Shown here: in pieces, positions 13,571 through 27,765 of the stretch | Position numbering within the stretch: the stretch's first letter is position 1 | Layout: each line of letters starts with the position of its first letter | Assembly (NCBI GenBank): GCA_964016885.1 | Contig: OZ024744.1 | Coordinates: forward strand, 111,064,536-111,128,535 | DNA from: Eledone cirrhosa | Taxonomy: Eukaryota > Mollusca > Cephalopoda > Octopoda > Eledonidae | DNA length: 64,000 nucleotides | Direction: 5' to 3' | Program-made: the position numbers and the translations under genes | Notes under the pieces: generated by a model | The model's database searches: none | Told to the model about the DNA's origin: nothing | The model's input: only the letters and a program-made list of their open reading frames with translations

Positions 13571-15480
13571 CTTACCTTGCTCTGAACACAGTAAAACTAC
13601 ACAATCCACTATAACTTACCTTGCCCTGAACACAGTAAAATTACACAATCCACTATAACTAACCTTGCCCTGAACACAGTAAAACTACACAATCTACTAT
13701 AACTTACTTTGCTCTGAACACAGTAAAACTACACAATCCACCTTAACTTACCTTGCTCTGAACACAGTAAAACTACACAATCCACTTCAACTTACCTTGC
13801 ACTGAACACAGTAAAACTACACAATCCACTATAACTTACCTTGCCCTGAACACAGTAAAACTACACAACCCACTATAACTTACCTTGCCTTGAACACAGT
13901 AAAACTACACAATCCACAATAACTTACCTTGCCCTGAACATAGTAAAACTACGTAATCCACTATAACTTACCTTCCTCTAAACACAGTAAAACTACACAA
14001 TCTACTATAACTTACCTTGCCCAGAACACAGTAAAACTACGTAATCCACTATAACTTACCTTGCCCTGAACACAGTAAAACTACACAATCCACTATAATT
14101 TACCTTGCTCTGAACACAGTAAAACTACACAATCCACTATAACTTACCTTGCCCTGAACACAGTAAACTACACAATCCACTATAACTTACATTGCCCTGA
14201 ACACAGTAAAACTACACAATCCACTATAACTGAACTGGCCCTGAACACAGTAAAACTACACAATCCACTATAACTTAACTGGCCCTGAACACAGTAAAAC
14301 TACACAATCCACTATAACTTAACTGGCCCTGAACACAGTAAAACTACACAATCCACTATAAGTTACCTTGCTCTGAACACAGTAAAACTACACAATCCAC
14401 TATAACTTACCTTGTCCTGAACACACTAAAACTACACAATCCACTATAACTGAACTGGCCCTGAACACAGTAAAACTACACAATCCACTATAACTTAACT
14501 GGCCCTGAACACAGTAAAACTACACAATCCACTATAACTTAACTGGCCCTGAACACAGTAAAACTACACAATCCACTATAAGTTACCTTGCTCTGAACAC
14601 AGTAAAACTACACAATCCACTATAACTTACCTTGCCCTGAACACAGTAAACTACACAATCCACTATAACTTACATTGCCCTGAACACAGTAAAACTACAC
14701 AAACCACTATAAATTACCTTGTTCTGAACACAGTAAAACTACACAATCCACTATACCTTACCTTGCCCTGAACACAGTAAAACTACACAATCCACTATAA
14801 CTTACTTTGCCCTGAACATATTAAAACTACACAAACCACTATAAATTACCTTGCTCTAAACACAGTAAAACTTTATAATCCACTATAACTTAACTGGCCC
14901 TGAACACAGTGAAACTACACAATCCACTATAACTTAACTGGCCCTGAACACAGTAAAACTACACAATCCACTATAAGTTACCTTGCTCTGAACACAGTAA
15001 AACTACACAATCCACTATAACTTAACTGGCCTTGAACACAGTAAAGCTACACAATCCACTATAACTTACATTTCTCTGAACACAGGAAAACTACACAAAC
15101 CACTATAACTTAACTGACCCTGAACACAGTAAAACTACACAATCCACTATAACTTAACTGACCCTGAACACAGTAAAACTACACAATCCACTATAACTTA
15201 ACTGGCCCTGAACACAGTAAACTACAGGATCCACTATAACTTACCCTACTCTGAACACAGTAAATCTACACGATCCACTATAACTTACATTGCCCTGAGC
15301 ACAGTAAAACTACACAATCCACTATAACTTGCCTTGCTCTGAACACAGTAAAACTACACAATCCACTATAACTTACTTTGCCATGAACACAGTAAAACTA
15401 CACGATCCACTATAAATTACCTTGCACTGAACACAGTAAAACTACACAATCCACTATAACTTACCTTACCCTGAACACAG
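13571..15480. repeat. Block repeating 8,775-9,400, then 220-bp duplication
   Basis: The stretch 13,565 to about 14,100 follows 8,775-9,400 with the same order (CTTCAACTTACC, AAAATTACAC, ATAACTAACC, CCTTAACTTACC, CCTCTAAACAC) but lacks some monomers. At 14,231 and 14,451 the ATAACTGAACTGG monomer starts a five-monomer series that is present twice in tandem (220 bp). The block ends with the TTTATAATCC and ACATTTCTCTG series also seen at 7.3, 10.2 and 12.2 kb. Confidence 0.65.
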
Positions 15481-17590
15481 TAAACTACACAATCCACTCT
15501 AACTTACCTTGCCCAGAACAAAGTAAAACTACGTAATCCACTATACCTTACCTTGCCCTGAACACAGTGAAACTACACAATCCACTATAACTTACCTTGC
15601 TCTGAACACAGTAAAACTACACAATCCACTATACCTTACCTTGCCCTGAACACAGTAAAACTACATAATCCACTATAACTTACCTTGCCCTGAACACAGT
15701 AAAACTACACAATCCACTATAAGTTACCTTGCCCTGAAAACAGTAGAACTACACAATCCACTATAAATTACCTTGCTCTGAACACAATAAAACTACACAA
15801 TCCACTATAACTTAACTGGCCCTGAACACAGTAAAACTACACAATCCACTATAACTTACCTTGCCCTGAACACAGTAAAACTACACAATCCACTATAACA
15901 AACATTGCCCTGAACACGGTAAAACTACACAAACCACTATAAATTACCTTGCCCTGAACACAGTAAAACTACATAATCCACTATAGTTTACCTTGCCCTG
16001 AACACAATAAAACTACACAATCCACTATAAATTACCTTGCCCTGAACACAGTAAAACTACACAATCCTCTATAACTTACCTTGCTGTGAACACAGTAAAA
16101 CTACACAATCCACTATGCCTTACCTTGCCCTGAACACAGTAAAACTACACAATCCACTATTACTTACATTGCTCTGAACACAGAAAAACTACACAATCCA
16201 CTATAACTTACTTTGCCATGAACACAGTGAAACTACACAATCCTCTATAACTTACCTTGCTGTGAACACAGTAAAACTACACAATCCACTATAAATTACC
16301 TTGCTCTGAACACAGTAAAACTACACAATCCACTATGCCTTACCTTGCCCTGAACACAGTAAAACTACACAATCCACTATAACAAACATTGCCCTGAACA
16401 CGGTAAAACTACACAAACCACTATAAATTACCTTGACCTGAACACAGTAAAACTACATAATCCACTATAGTTTACCTTGCCCTGAACACAATAAAACTAC
16501 ACAATCCACTATAAATTACCTTGCCCTGAAAACAGTAAAACTACACAATCCACTATAACGTACCTTGCCCTGAACACAGTAAAACTACTTAATTCACTAT
16601 AACTTACCTTGCTCTGAACACAGTAAAACTACACAATCCACTATACCTTACCTTGCCCTGAACACAGTGAAACTACACAATCCACTATAACTTACCTTGC
16701 CCTGAACACAGTAAAACTACACAATCCACTATAACTTACCTTGCCCTGAACACAGTAAAACTACACAATCCTCTATAACTTACCTTGCTGTGAACACAGT
16801 AAAACTACACAATCCACTATGCCTTACCTTGCCCTGAACACAGTAAAACTACACAATCCACTATTACTTACATTGCTCTGAACACAGTAAGACTACACAA
16901 TCCACTATAAGTTACATTGCCCTGAACACAGTAAAACTACACAAGCCACTATAAATTACCTTGTTCTGAACACAGTAAAACTACACAATCCACTATACCT
17001 TACCTTGCCCTGAACACAGTAAAACTACACAATCCACTATAACTTACTTTGCCCTGAACACATTAAAACTACACAAACCACTATAAATTACCTTGCTCTG
17101 AACACAGTAAAACTACACAATCCACTATAACTTAACTGGCCCTGAACACAGTAAACTACAGAATCCACTATAACTTACCTTGCCCAGAACAAAGTAAAAC
17201 TACGTAATCCACTATACCTTACCTTGCCCTGAACACAGTAAAACTACACAATCCACTATAGCTTACATTGCTCTGAACACAGTAAAACTACACAATCCAC
17301 TATAAATTACCTTGTTCTGAACACAGTAAAACTACACAATCCACTATAACTGAACTGGCCCTGAACACAGTAAAACTACACAATCCACTATAACTTAACT
17401 GGCCCTGAACACCGTAAAACTACACAATCCACTATAACTTAACTGGCCCTGAACACAGTAAAACTACACAATCCACTATAAGTTACCTTGCTCTGAACAC
17501 AGTAAAACTACACGATCCACTATAACTTACCTTGCACTGAACACAGTAAAACTACACAATCCACTATAACTTGCCTTGCCCTGAACACAG
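15481..17590. repeat. 2,110-bp HOR, copy 1
   Basis: Copy 1 of a unit repeated at an offset of 2,110 bp (48 monomers less 2). Diagnostic positions are CTCTAACTTACCTTGCCCAG (15,497 and 17,607), CAGTAGAAC (15,743 and 17,853) and CCTTGACCTG (16,433 and 18,543). The unit contains the ATGCC/ATTAC/ACAGAAAAAC series familiar from 1-5.9 kb, so it belongs to the same HOR lineage. Confidence 0.82.
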
Positions 17591-19590
17591 TAAACTACAC
17601 AATCCACTCTAACTTACCTTGCCCAGAACAAAGTAAAACTACGTAATCCACTATACCTTACCTTGCCCTGAACACAGTGAAACTACACAATCCACTATAA
17701 CTTACCTTACTCTGAACACAGTAAAACTACACAATCCACTATACCTTACCTTGCCCTGAACACAGTAAAACTACATAATCCACTATAGTTTACCTTGCCC
17801 TGAACACAATAAAACTACACAATCCACTATAAATTACCTTGCCCTGAAAACAGTAGAACTACACAATCCACTATAAATTACCTTGCTCTGAACACAATAA
17901 AACTACACAATCCACTATAACTTAACTGGCCCTGAACACAGTAAAACTACACAATCCACTATAACTTACCTTGCCCTGAACACAGTAAAACTACACAATC
18001 CACTATAACAAACATTGCCCTGAACACTGTAAAACTACACAAACCACTATAAATTACCTTGCCCTGAACACAGTAAAACTACATAATCCACTATAGTTTA
18101 CCTTGCCCTGAATACAATAAAACTACACAATCCACTATAAATTACCTTGCCCTGAACACAGTAAAACTACACAATCCTCTATAACTTACCTTGCTGTGAA
18201 CACAGTAAAACTACACAATCCACTATGCCTTACCTTGCCCTGAACACAGTAAAACTACACAATCCACTATTACTTACATTGCTCTGAACACAGAAAAACT
18301 ACACAATCCACTATAACTTACTTTGCCATGAACACAGTGAAACTACACAATCCTCTATAACTTACCTTGCTGTGAACACAGTAAAACTACACAATCCACT
18401 ATGCCTTACCTTGCCCTGAACACAGTAAAACTACACAATCCACTATAACTTACCTTGCCCTGAACACAGTAAAACTACACAATCCACTATAACAAACATT
18501 GCCCTGAACACGGTAAAACTACACAAACCACTATAAATTACCTTGACCTGAACACAGTAAAACTACATAATCCACTATAGTTTACCTTGCCCTGAACACA
18601 ATAAAACTACACAATCCACTATAAATTACCTTGCCCTGAAAACAGTAAAACTACACAATCCACTATAACGTACCTTGCCCTGAACACAGTAAAACTACTT
18701 AATTCACTATAACTTACCTTGCTCTGAACACAGTAAAACTACACAATCCACTATACCTTACCTTGCCCTGAACACAGTGAAACTACACAATCCACTATAA
18801 CTTACCTTGCCCTGAACACAGTAAAACTACACAATCCTCTATAACTTACCTTGCTGTGAACACAGTAAAACTACACAATCCACTATGCCTTACCTTGCCC
18901 TGAACACAGTAAAACTACACAATCCACTATTACTTACATTGCTCTGAACACAGTAAGACTACACAATCCACTATAAGTTACATTGCCCTGAACACAGTAA
19001 AACTACACAAGCCACTATAAATTACCTTGTTCTGAACACAGTAAAACTACACAATCCACTATACCTTACCTTGCCCTGAACACAGTAAAACTACACAATC
19101 CACTATAACTTACTTTGCCCTGAACACATTAAAACTACACAAACCACTATAAATTACCTTGCTCTGAACACAGTAAAACTACACAATCCACTATAACTTA
19201 ACTGGCCCTGAACACAGTAAACTACAGAATCCACTATAACTTACCTTGCCCAGAACAAAGTAAAACTACGTAATCCACTATACCTTACCTTGCCCTGAAC
19301 ACAGTAAAACTACACAATCCACTATAGCTTACATTGCTCTGAACACAGTAAAACTACACAATCCACTATAGCTTACCTTGCCCTGAACACAGTAAAACTA
19401 CACAATCCACTATAAATTACCTTGCTCTGAACACAGTAAAACTACACAATCCACTATAACTTACCTTGCCCTGAAGACAGTAAAACTACACAATCCACTA
19501 TAACTGAACTGGCCCTGAACACAGTAAAACTACACAATCCACTATAACTTAACTGGCCCTGAACACAGAAAAACTACACAATCCACTATA
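17591..19590. repeat. 2,110-bp HOR, copy 2
   Basis: Follows copy 1 almost base for base, including the rare CCTTGACCTG and ACACAAGCCACTATAAATT monomers (16,941 and 19,007). After about 18,800 the offset falls from 2,110 to 2,066, one monomer fewer. Near 19,570 it switches into a third partial copy. Confidence 0.8.
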
Positions 19591-20900
19591 CCTTACCTTG
19601 CCCTGAACACAGTAAAACTACATAATCCACTATAGTTTACCTTGCCCTGAACACAATAAAACTACACAATCCACTATAAATTACCTTGCCCTGAAAACAG
19701 TAGAACTACACAATCCACTATAAATTACCTTGCTCTGAACACAATAAAACTACACAATCCAGTATAACTTAACTGGCCCTGAACACAGTAAAACTACACA
19801 ATCCACTATAACTTACCTTGCCCTGAACACAGTAAAACTACACAATCCACTATAACAAACATTGCCCTGAACACGGTAAAACTACACAAACCACTATAAA
19901 TTACCTTGCCCTGAACACAGTAAAACTACATAATCCACTATAGTTTACCTTGCCCTGAACACAATAAAACTACACAATCCACTATAAATTACCTTGCCCT
20001 GAACACAGTAAAACTACACAATTCTCTATAACTTACCTTGCTGTGAACACAGTAAAACTACACAATCCACTATGCCTTACCTTGGCCTGAACACAGTAAA
20101 ACTACACAATCCACTATAACTTACCTTGCCCTGAACACAGTAAAACTACACAATCCACTATTACTTACATTGCTCTGAACACAGAAAAACTACACAATCC
20201 ACTCTAACTTACTTTGCCATGAACACAGTAAAACTACACAATCCTCTATAACTGACCTTGCTGTGAACACAGTAAAAGTACACAATCCACTATGCCTTAC
20301 CTTGCCCTGAACACAGTAAAACTACACAATCCACTATAACTTACCTTGCCCTGAACACAGTAAAACTACACAATCCACTATAACAAACATTGCCCTGAAC
20401 ACGGTAAAACTACACAAACCACTATAAATTACCTTGCCCTGAACACAGTAAAACTACATAATCCACTATAGTTTACCTTGCCCTGAACACAATAAACTAC
20501 ACAATCCACTATAAATTACCTTGCCCTGAAAACAGTAAAACTACACAATCCACTATAACGTACCTTGCCCTGAACACAGTAAAACTACTTAATTCACTAT
20601 AACTTACCTTGCTCTGAACACAGTAAAGCTACACAATCCACTATACCTTACCTTGCCCTGAACACAGTGAAACTACACAATCCACTATAACTTACCTTGC
20701 CCTGAACACAGTAAAACTACACAATCCTCTATAACTTACCTTGCTGTGAACACAGTAAAACTACACAATCCACTATGCCTTACCTTGCCCTGAACACAGT
20801 AAAACTACACAATCCACTATTACTTACATTGCTCTGAACACAGTAAGACTACACAATCCACTATAACTTACATTGCCCTGAACACAGTAAAACTACACAA
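19591..20900. repeat. Third, truncated copy of the 2.1-kb HOR
   Basis: The CAGTAGAAC marker at 19,700 is 1,847 bp (42 monomers less 1) after the one at 17,853. ATGCC monomers at 20,072, 20,292 and 20,775 match those at 18,225, 18,401 and 18,885. The copy starts inside the unit at an ATACC monomer and ends when the CTAAACACAGTAAAACGTTATAATCC monomer is reached at about 20,925. Confidence 0.7.
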
Positions 20901-22874
20901 ACCACTATAAATTACCTTGCTCTAAACACAGTAAAACGTTATAATCCACTAAAACTTAACTGGCCCTGAACACAGTAAAACTACACAATCCACTATAGCT
21001 TAACTGGCCCTGAACACAGTAAAACTACACAATCCACTATAAGTTACCTTGCTCTGAACACAGTAAAACTACACAATCCACTATAACTTAACTGGCCCTG
21101 AACACAGTAAAACTACACAATCCACTATAACTTACCTTGCCTTGAACACAGTAAAACTACACAATCCACTATAACTTACATTACTCTGAACACAGGAAAA
21201 CTACACAAACCACTATAACTTAACTGACCCTGAACACAGTAAAACTACACAATCCACTATAACTTGCCTTGCGCTGAACACATTAAAACTACACAATCCA
21301 CTATAACTTACTTTGCCATGAACACAGTAAAACTACACGATCCACTATAACTTACCTTGCACTGAACACAGTAAAACTACACAATTCACTATAACTTACC
21401 TTGCACTGAACACAGTAAAACTACACAATCCACTATAACTTAACTGGCCCTGAACACAGTAAAACTACACAATCCACTATAACTTAACTGGCCCTGAACA
21501 CAGTAAAACTACACAATCCACTATAACTTTACTGGCCCTGAACACAGTAAAACTACACAATCCACTATAAGTTACCTTGCTCTGAACACAGTAAAACTAC
21601 ACAATCCACTATAACTTACCTTGCCCTGAACACAGTAAACTACACAATCCACTATAACTTACCTTGCCCTGAACACAGTAAAACTACACAATCCACTATA
21701 ACTTACCTTGCTCTGAACACAGTAAAACTACACAATCCACTATAACTTACCTTGCCCTGAACACAGTAAAACTACACAAACCACTATAAATTACCTTGTT
21801 CTGAACACAATAAAACTACACAATCCACTATACCTTACCTTGGCCTGAACACAGTAAAACTACACAATCCACTATAACTTACTTTGCCCTGAACATATTA
21901 AAACTACACAAACCACTATAAGTTAACTTGCCCTGAACACAGTGAAACTACACAATCCACTATAACTTAACTGGCCCTGAACACAGTAAAACTACACAAT
22001 CCACTATAAGTTACCTTGCTCTGAACACAGTAAAACTACACAATCCACTATAACTTAACTGGCCCTGAACACAGTAAAGCTACACAATCCACTATAACTT
22101 ACATTGCTCTGAACACAGGAAAACTACACAAACCACTATAACTTAACTGACCCTGAACTCAGTAAAACTACACAATCCACTATAACTTAACTGACCCTGA
22201 ACACAGTAAAACTACACAATCCACTATAACTTAACTGGCCCTGAACACAGTAAACTACAGGATCCACTATAACTTACCTTGCTCTGAACACAGTAAAACT
22301 ACGCGATCCACTATAACTTACATTGCCCTGAGCACAGTAAAACTACACAATCCACTATAACTTGCCTTGCTCAGAACACAGTAAAACTACACAATCCACT
22401 ATAACTTACTTTGCCATGAACACAGTAAAACTACACGATCCTCTATAACTTACCTTGCACTGAACACAGTAAAACTACACAATCCACTATAACTTACCTT
22501 GCACTGAACACAGTAAAATTACACAATCCACTATAACTTAACTGGCCCTGAACACAGTAAAACTACACAATCCACTATAAGTTACCTTGCTCTGAACACA
22601 GTAAAACTACACAATCCACTATAACTTACCTTGCCCTGAACACAGTAAACTACACAATCCACTATAACTTACTTTGCCCTGAACACATTAAAACTACACA
22701 AACCACTATAAATTACCTTGCTCTAAACACAGTAAAACTTTATAATCCACTATAACTTATCTGGCCCTGAACACACTAAACTACAGGATCCACTATAACT
22801 TAACTGGCCCTGAACACAGTAAAACTACACGATCCACTATAACTTACATTGCCCTGAACACAGCAAAACTACAT
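20901..22874. repeat. Mixed block between two HOR families
   Basis: Runs of ACTTAACTGGCCCTG monomers, ACATTACTCTG/ACATTGCTCTG monomers with ACAGGAAAAC, and GGATCC monomers at 22,258 and 22,783. It resembles 4.4-4.9 kb and 15.0-15.4 kb in monomer order, but no offset holds for more than a few hundred bases. Confidence 0.55.
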
Positions 22875-23985
22875 AATCCACTATACCTTACCTTGCCCTG
22901 AACACAGTAAAACTACACAATCCACTATAACTTGCCTTGCTCTGAACACAGTAAAACTACACAATCCACTATAACTTACTTTGCCATGAACACAGTAAAA
23001 CTATACGATCCACTATAACTTACCTTGCACTGAACACAGTAAAACTACACAGTCCACTATAACTTACCTTGCACTGAACACAGTAAAACTACACAATCCA
23101 CTATAAATTACCTTGCTCTGAACACAGTAAAACTACACAATCCACTATAACTTAACTGGCCCTGAACACAGTAAACTACAGAATCCACTATAACTTACCT
23201 TGCCCAGAACAAAGTAAAACTACGTAATCCACTATACCTTACCATGCCCTGAACACAGTAAAACTACACAATCCACTATAGCTTACATTGCTCTGAACAC
23301 AGTAAAACTACACAATCCACTATACCTTACCATGCCCTGAACACAGTAAAACTACACAATCCACTATACCTTACCTTGCTCTGAACACAGTAAAACTACA
23401 CAATCCACTATAACTTACCTTGCCCTGAACACAGTAAAATTACACAATCCACTATAGCTTACCTTGCCCTGAACACAGAAAAACTAAACAATCCACTATA
23501 ACTTACATTGCCCTGAACATAGTAAAACTACACAATCCTCTATAAATTACCTTGCTCTGAACACAGTAAAATTACACAATCCACTATAACTTACCTTGCT
23601 CTGAACACAGTAAACCTACACAATCCACTATAAATTACCTTGCCCTGAACACAGTAAAACTACACAATCCACTATAACTTAACTGGCCCTGAACACAGTA
23701 AAACTACACAATCCACTATAGTTTACCTTGCCCTGAACACAGTCAATCTACACAATCCACTATAACTTACCTTGCCCTGAACACAGTAAAACTACTTAAT
23801 TCACTATAACTTACCTTGCTCCGAACACAGTAAAACTACACAATCCACTATACCTTACCTTGCCCTGAACACAGTAAAATTACACAATCCACTATAGTTT
23901 ACCTTGCCCTGAACACAGTAAAACTACACAAACCACTATAGTTTACCTTGCCCTGAACACAGTAAAACTACACAAACCACTATAA
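22875..23985. repeat. 1.1-kb HOR block, copy 1 of 3
   Basis: Marked by AAAACTATACGATCC (23,001), CACAGTCCACTATAAC, ACCATGCCCTG monomers, AAAACTAAACAATCC, GTAAACCTAC and GCTCCGAACAC (23,818). The second copy is at an offset of 1,404 bp (32 monomers less 4), and the third at 26,725. Confidence 0.8.
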
Positions 23986-24278
23986 ATTACCTTGCCCTGA
24001 ACACAGTAAACTACACAATCCACTATAACTTACCTTGCTCTGAACACAGTAAAACTACACAATCCACTATAACTTACCTTGCCCTGAACACAGTAAACTA
24101 CACAATCCACTATAACTTACATTGCCCTGAACACAGTAAAACTACACAAACCACTATAAATTACCTTGTTCTGAACACAGTAAAACTACACAATCCACTA
24201 TACCTTACCTTGCCCTGAACACACTAAACTACAGGATCCACTATAACTTAACTGGCCCTGAACACAGTAAAACTACAC

Positions 24279-25389
24279 GATCCACTATACCTTACCTTGC
24301 CCTGAACACAGTAAAACTACACAATCCACTATAACTTGCCTTGCTCTGAACACAGTAAAACTACACAATCCACTATAACTTACTTTGCCATGAACACAGT
24401 AAAACTATACGATCCACTATAACTTACCTTGCACTGAACACAGTAAAACTACACAGTCCACTATAACTTACCTTGCACTGAACACAGTAAAACTACACAA
24501 TCCACTATAAATTACCTTGCTCTGAACACAGTAAAACTACACAATCCACTATAACTTAACTGGCCCTGAACACAGTAAACTACAGAATCCACTATAACTT
24601 ACCTTGCCCAGAACAAAGTAAAACTACGTAATCCACTATACCTTACCATGCCCTGAACACAGTAAAACTACACAATCTACTATAGCTTACATTGCTCTGA
24701 ACACAGTAAAACTACACAATCCACTATACCTTACCATGCCCTGAACACAGTAAAACTACACAATCCACTATACCTTACCTTGCTCTGAACACAGTAAAAC
24801 TACACAATCCACTATAACTTACCTTGCCCTGAACACAGTAAAACTACACAATCCACTATAGCTTACCTTGCCCTGAACACAGAAAAACTAAACAATCCAC
24901 TATAACTTACATTGCCCTGAACATAGTAAAACTACACAATCCTCTATAAATTACCTTGCTCTGAACACAGTAAAATTACACAATCCACTATAACTTACCT
25001 TGCTCTGAACACAGTAAACCTACACGATCCACTATAAATTACCTTGCCCTGAACACAGTAAAACTACACAATCCACTATAACTTAACTGGCCCTGAACAC
25101 AGTAAAACTACACAATCCACTATAGTTTACCTTGCCCTGAACACAGTCAAACTACACAATCCACTATAACTTACCTTGCCCTGAACACAGTAAAACTACT
25201 TAATTCACTATAACTTACCTTGCTCCGAACACAGTAAAACTACACAATCCACTATACCTTACCTTGCCCTGAACACAGTAAAATTACACAATCCACTATA
25301 GTTTACCTTGCCCTGAACACAGTAAAACTACACAAACCACTATAGTTTACCTTGCCCTGAACACAGTAAAACTACACAAACCACTATAA
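24279..25389. repeat. 1.1-kb HOR block, copy 2 of 3
   Basis: Offset 1,404 bp from copy 1. CTATACGATCC lies at 24,405 and GCTCCGAAC at 25,222. It differs from copy 1 by a few substitutions (for example CACGATCC at about 25,023 and GTCAAAC against GTCAATC). Confidence 0.8.
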
Positions 25390-26724
25390 CTTACCTTGCT
25401 CTGAACACAGTAAACTACACAATCCACTATAACTTACCTTGCTCTGAACACAGTAAAACTACACAATCCACTATACCTTACCTTGCCCTGAACACAGTAA
25501 AACTACACAATCCACTATAAGTTACCTTGCTCTGAACACAGTAAAACTACACAATCCACTATAACTTGCCTTGCTCTGAACACAGTAAAACTACACAATC
25601 CACTATAACTTACTTTGCCATGAACACAGTAAAACTACACGATCCACTATAACTTACCTTGCACTGAACACAGTAAAACTACACAATCCACTATAACTTA
25701 CCTTGCACTGAACACAGTAAAACTACACAATCCACTATAAATTACCCTGCCCTGAACACAGTAAAACTACACAATCCACTATAACTTACCTTGCTCTGAA
25801 CACAGTAAAACTACACAATCCACTATAACTTAACTGGCCCTGAACACAGTAAACTACAGAATCCACTATAACTTACCTTGCCCTGAACACAGTAAAACTA
25901 CACAATCCACTATAACTTACCTTGCCCTTAACACAGTAAAACTACACAATCCACTATAGCTTACCTTGCCCTGAACACAGTAAAACTACACAATCCACTA
26001 TGAATTACCTTGCTCTGAACACAGTAAAACTACACAATCCACTATGAATTACCTTGCACTGAACACAGTAAAACTACACAATCCACTATAACTTAACTGG
26101 CCCTGAACACAGTAAAACTACACAATCCACTATAACTTAACTGGCCCTGAACACAGTAAAACTACACAATCCACTATAAGTTACCTTGCCCTGAACACTG
26201 TAAACTACACAATCCACTATAACTTACATTGCCCTGAACACAGTAAAACTACACAAACCACTATAAATTACCTTGTTCTGAACACAGTAAAACTACACAA
26301 TCCACTATACCTTACCTTGCCCTGAACACAGTAAAACTACACAATCCACTATAACTTACTTTGCCCTGAACATATTAAAACTACACAAACCACTATAAAT
26401 TACCTTGCCCTAAACACAGTAAAACTTTATAATCCACTATAACTTAACTGGCCCTGAACACACTAAACTACAGGATCCACTATAACTTACATTGCTCTGA
26501 ACACAGGAAAACTACACAAACCACTATAACTTACATTGCCCTGAACACAGTAAAACTACACAAACCACTATAAATTACCTTGTTCTGAACACAGTAAAAC
26601 TACACAATCCACTATACCTTACCTTGCCCTGAACACACTAAACTACAGGATCCACTATAACTTAACTGGCCCTGAACACAGTAAAACTACACGATCCACT
26701 ATAACTTACATTGCCCTGAACACA
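25390..26724. repeat. Spacer block between HOR copies 2 and 3
   Basis: A monomer array with ATTACCCTGCC (25,742), ATGAATTACC and CACTGTAAACTAC (26,197) monomers, two GGATCC monomers (26,473 and 26,647) and a TTTATAATCC monomer (about 26,427). The same series returns at 28.5-29.6 kb. The CACTGTAAACTAC pair is 2,896 bp apart. Confidence 0.6.
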
Positions 26725-27765
26725 GTAAAACTACACAATCCACTATAACTTGCCTTGCTCTGAACACAGTAAAACTACACAATCCACTATAACTTACTTT
26801 GCCATGAACACAGTAAAACTATACGATCCACTATAACTTACCTTGCACTGAACACAGTAAAACTACACAGTCCACTATAACTTACCTTGCACTGAACACA
26901 GTAAAACTACACAATCCACTATAAATTACCTTGCTCTGAACACAGTAAAACTACACAATCCACTATAACTTAACTGGCCCTGAACACAGTAAACTACAGA
27001 ATCCACTATACCTTACCATGCCCTGAACACAGTAAAACTACACAATCCACTATAGCTTACATTGCTCTGAACACAGTAAAACTACACAATCCACTATACC
27101 TTACCATGCCCTGAACACAGTAAAACTACACAATCCACTATACCTTACCTTGCTCTGAATACAGTAAAACTACACAATCCACTATAACTTACCTTGCCCT
27201 GAACACAGTAAAACTACACAATCCACTATAGCTTACCTTGCCCTGAACACAGAAAAACTAAACAATCCACTATAACTTACATTGCCCTGAACATAGTAAA
27301 ACTACACAATCCTCTATAAATTACCTTGCTCTGAACACAGTAAAATTACACAATCCACTATAACTTACCTTGCTCTGAACACAGTAAACCTACCCAATCC
27401 ACTATAAATTACCTTGCCCTGAACACAGTAAAACTACACAATCCACTATAACTTAACTGGCCCTGAACACAGTAAAACTACACAATCCACTATAGTTTAC
27501 CTTGCCCTGAACACAGTCAAACTACACAATCCACTATAACTTACCTTGCCCTGAACACAGTAAAACTACTTAATTCACTATAACTTACCTTGCTCCGAAC
27601 ACAGTAAAACTACACAATCCACTATACCTTACCTTGCCCTGAACACAGTAAAATTACACAATCCACTATAGTTTACCTTGCCCTGAACACAGTAAAACTA
27701 CACAAACCACTATAGTTTACCTTGCCCTGAACACAGTAAAACTACACAAACCACTATAAATTACC
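26725..27765. repeat. 1.1-kb HOR block, copy 3 of 3
   Basis: CTATACGATCC at 26,819 is 2,414 bp after copy 2. After the loss of one monomer near 27,000 the offset becomes 2,370 bp (GCTCCGAAC at 27,592). The lost monomer is the CCAGAACAAAG/CTACGTAATCC one present in copies 1 and 2. Confidence 0.8.
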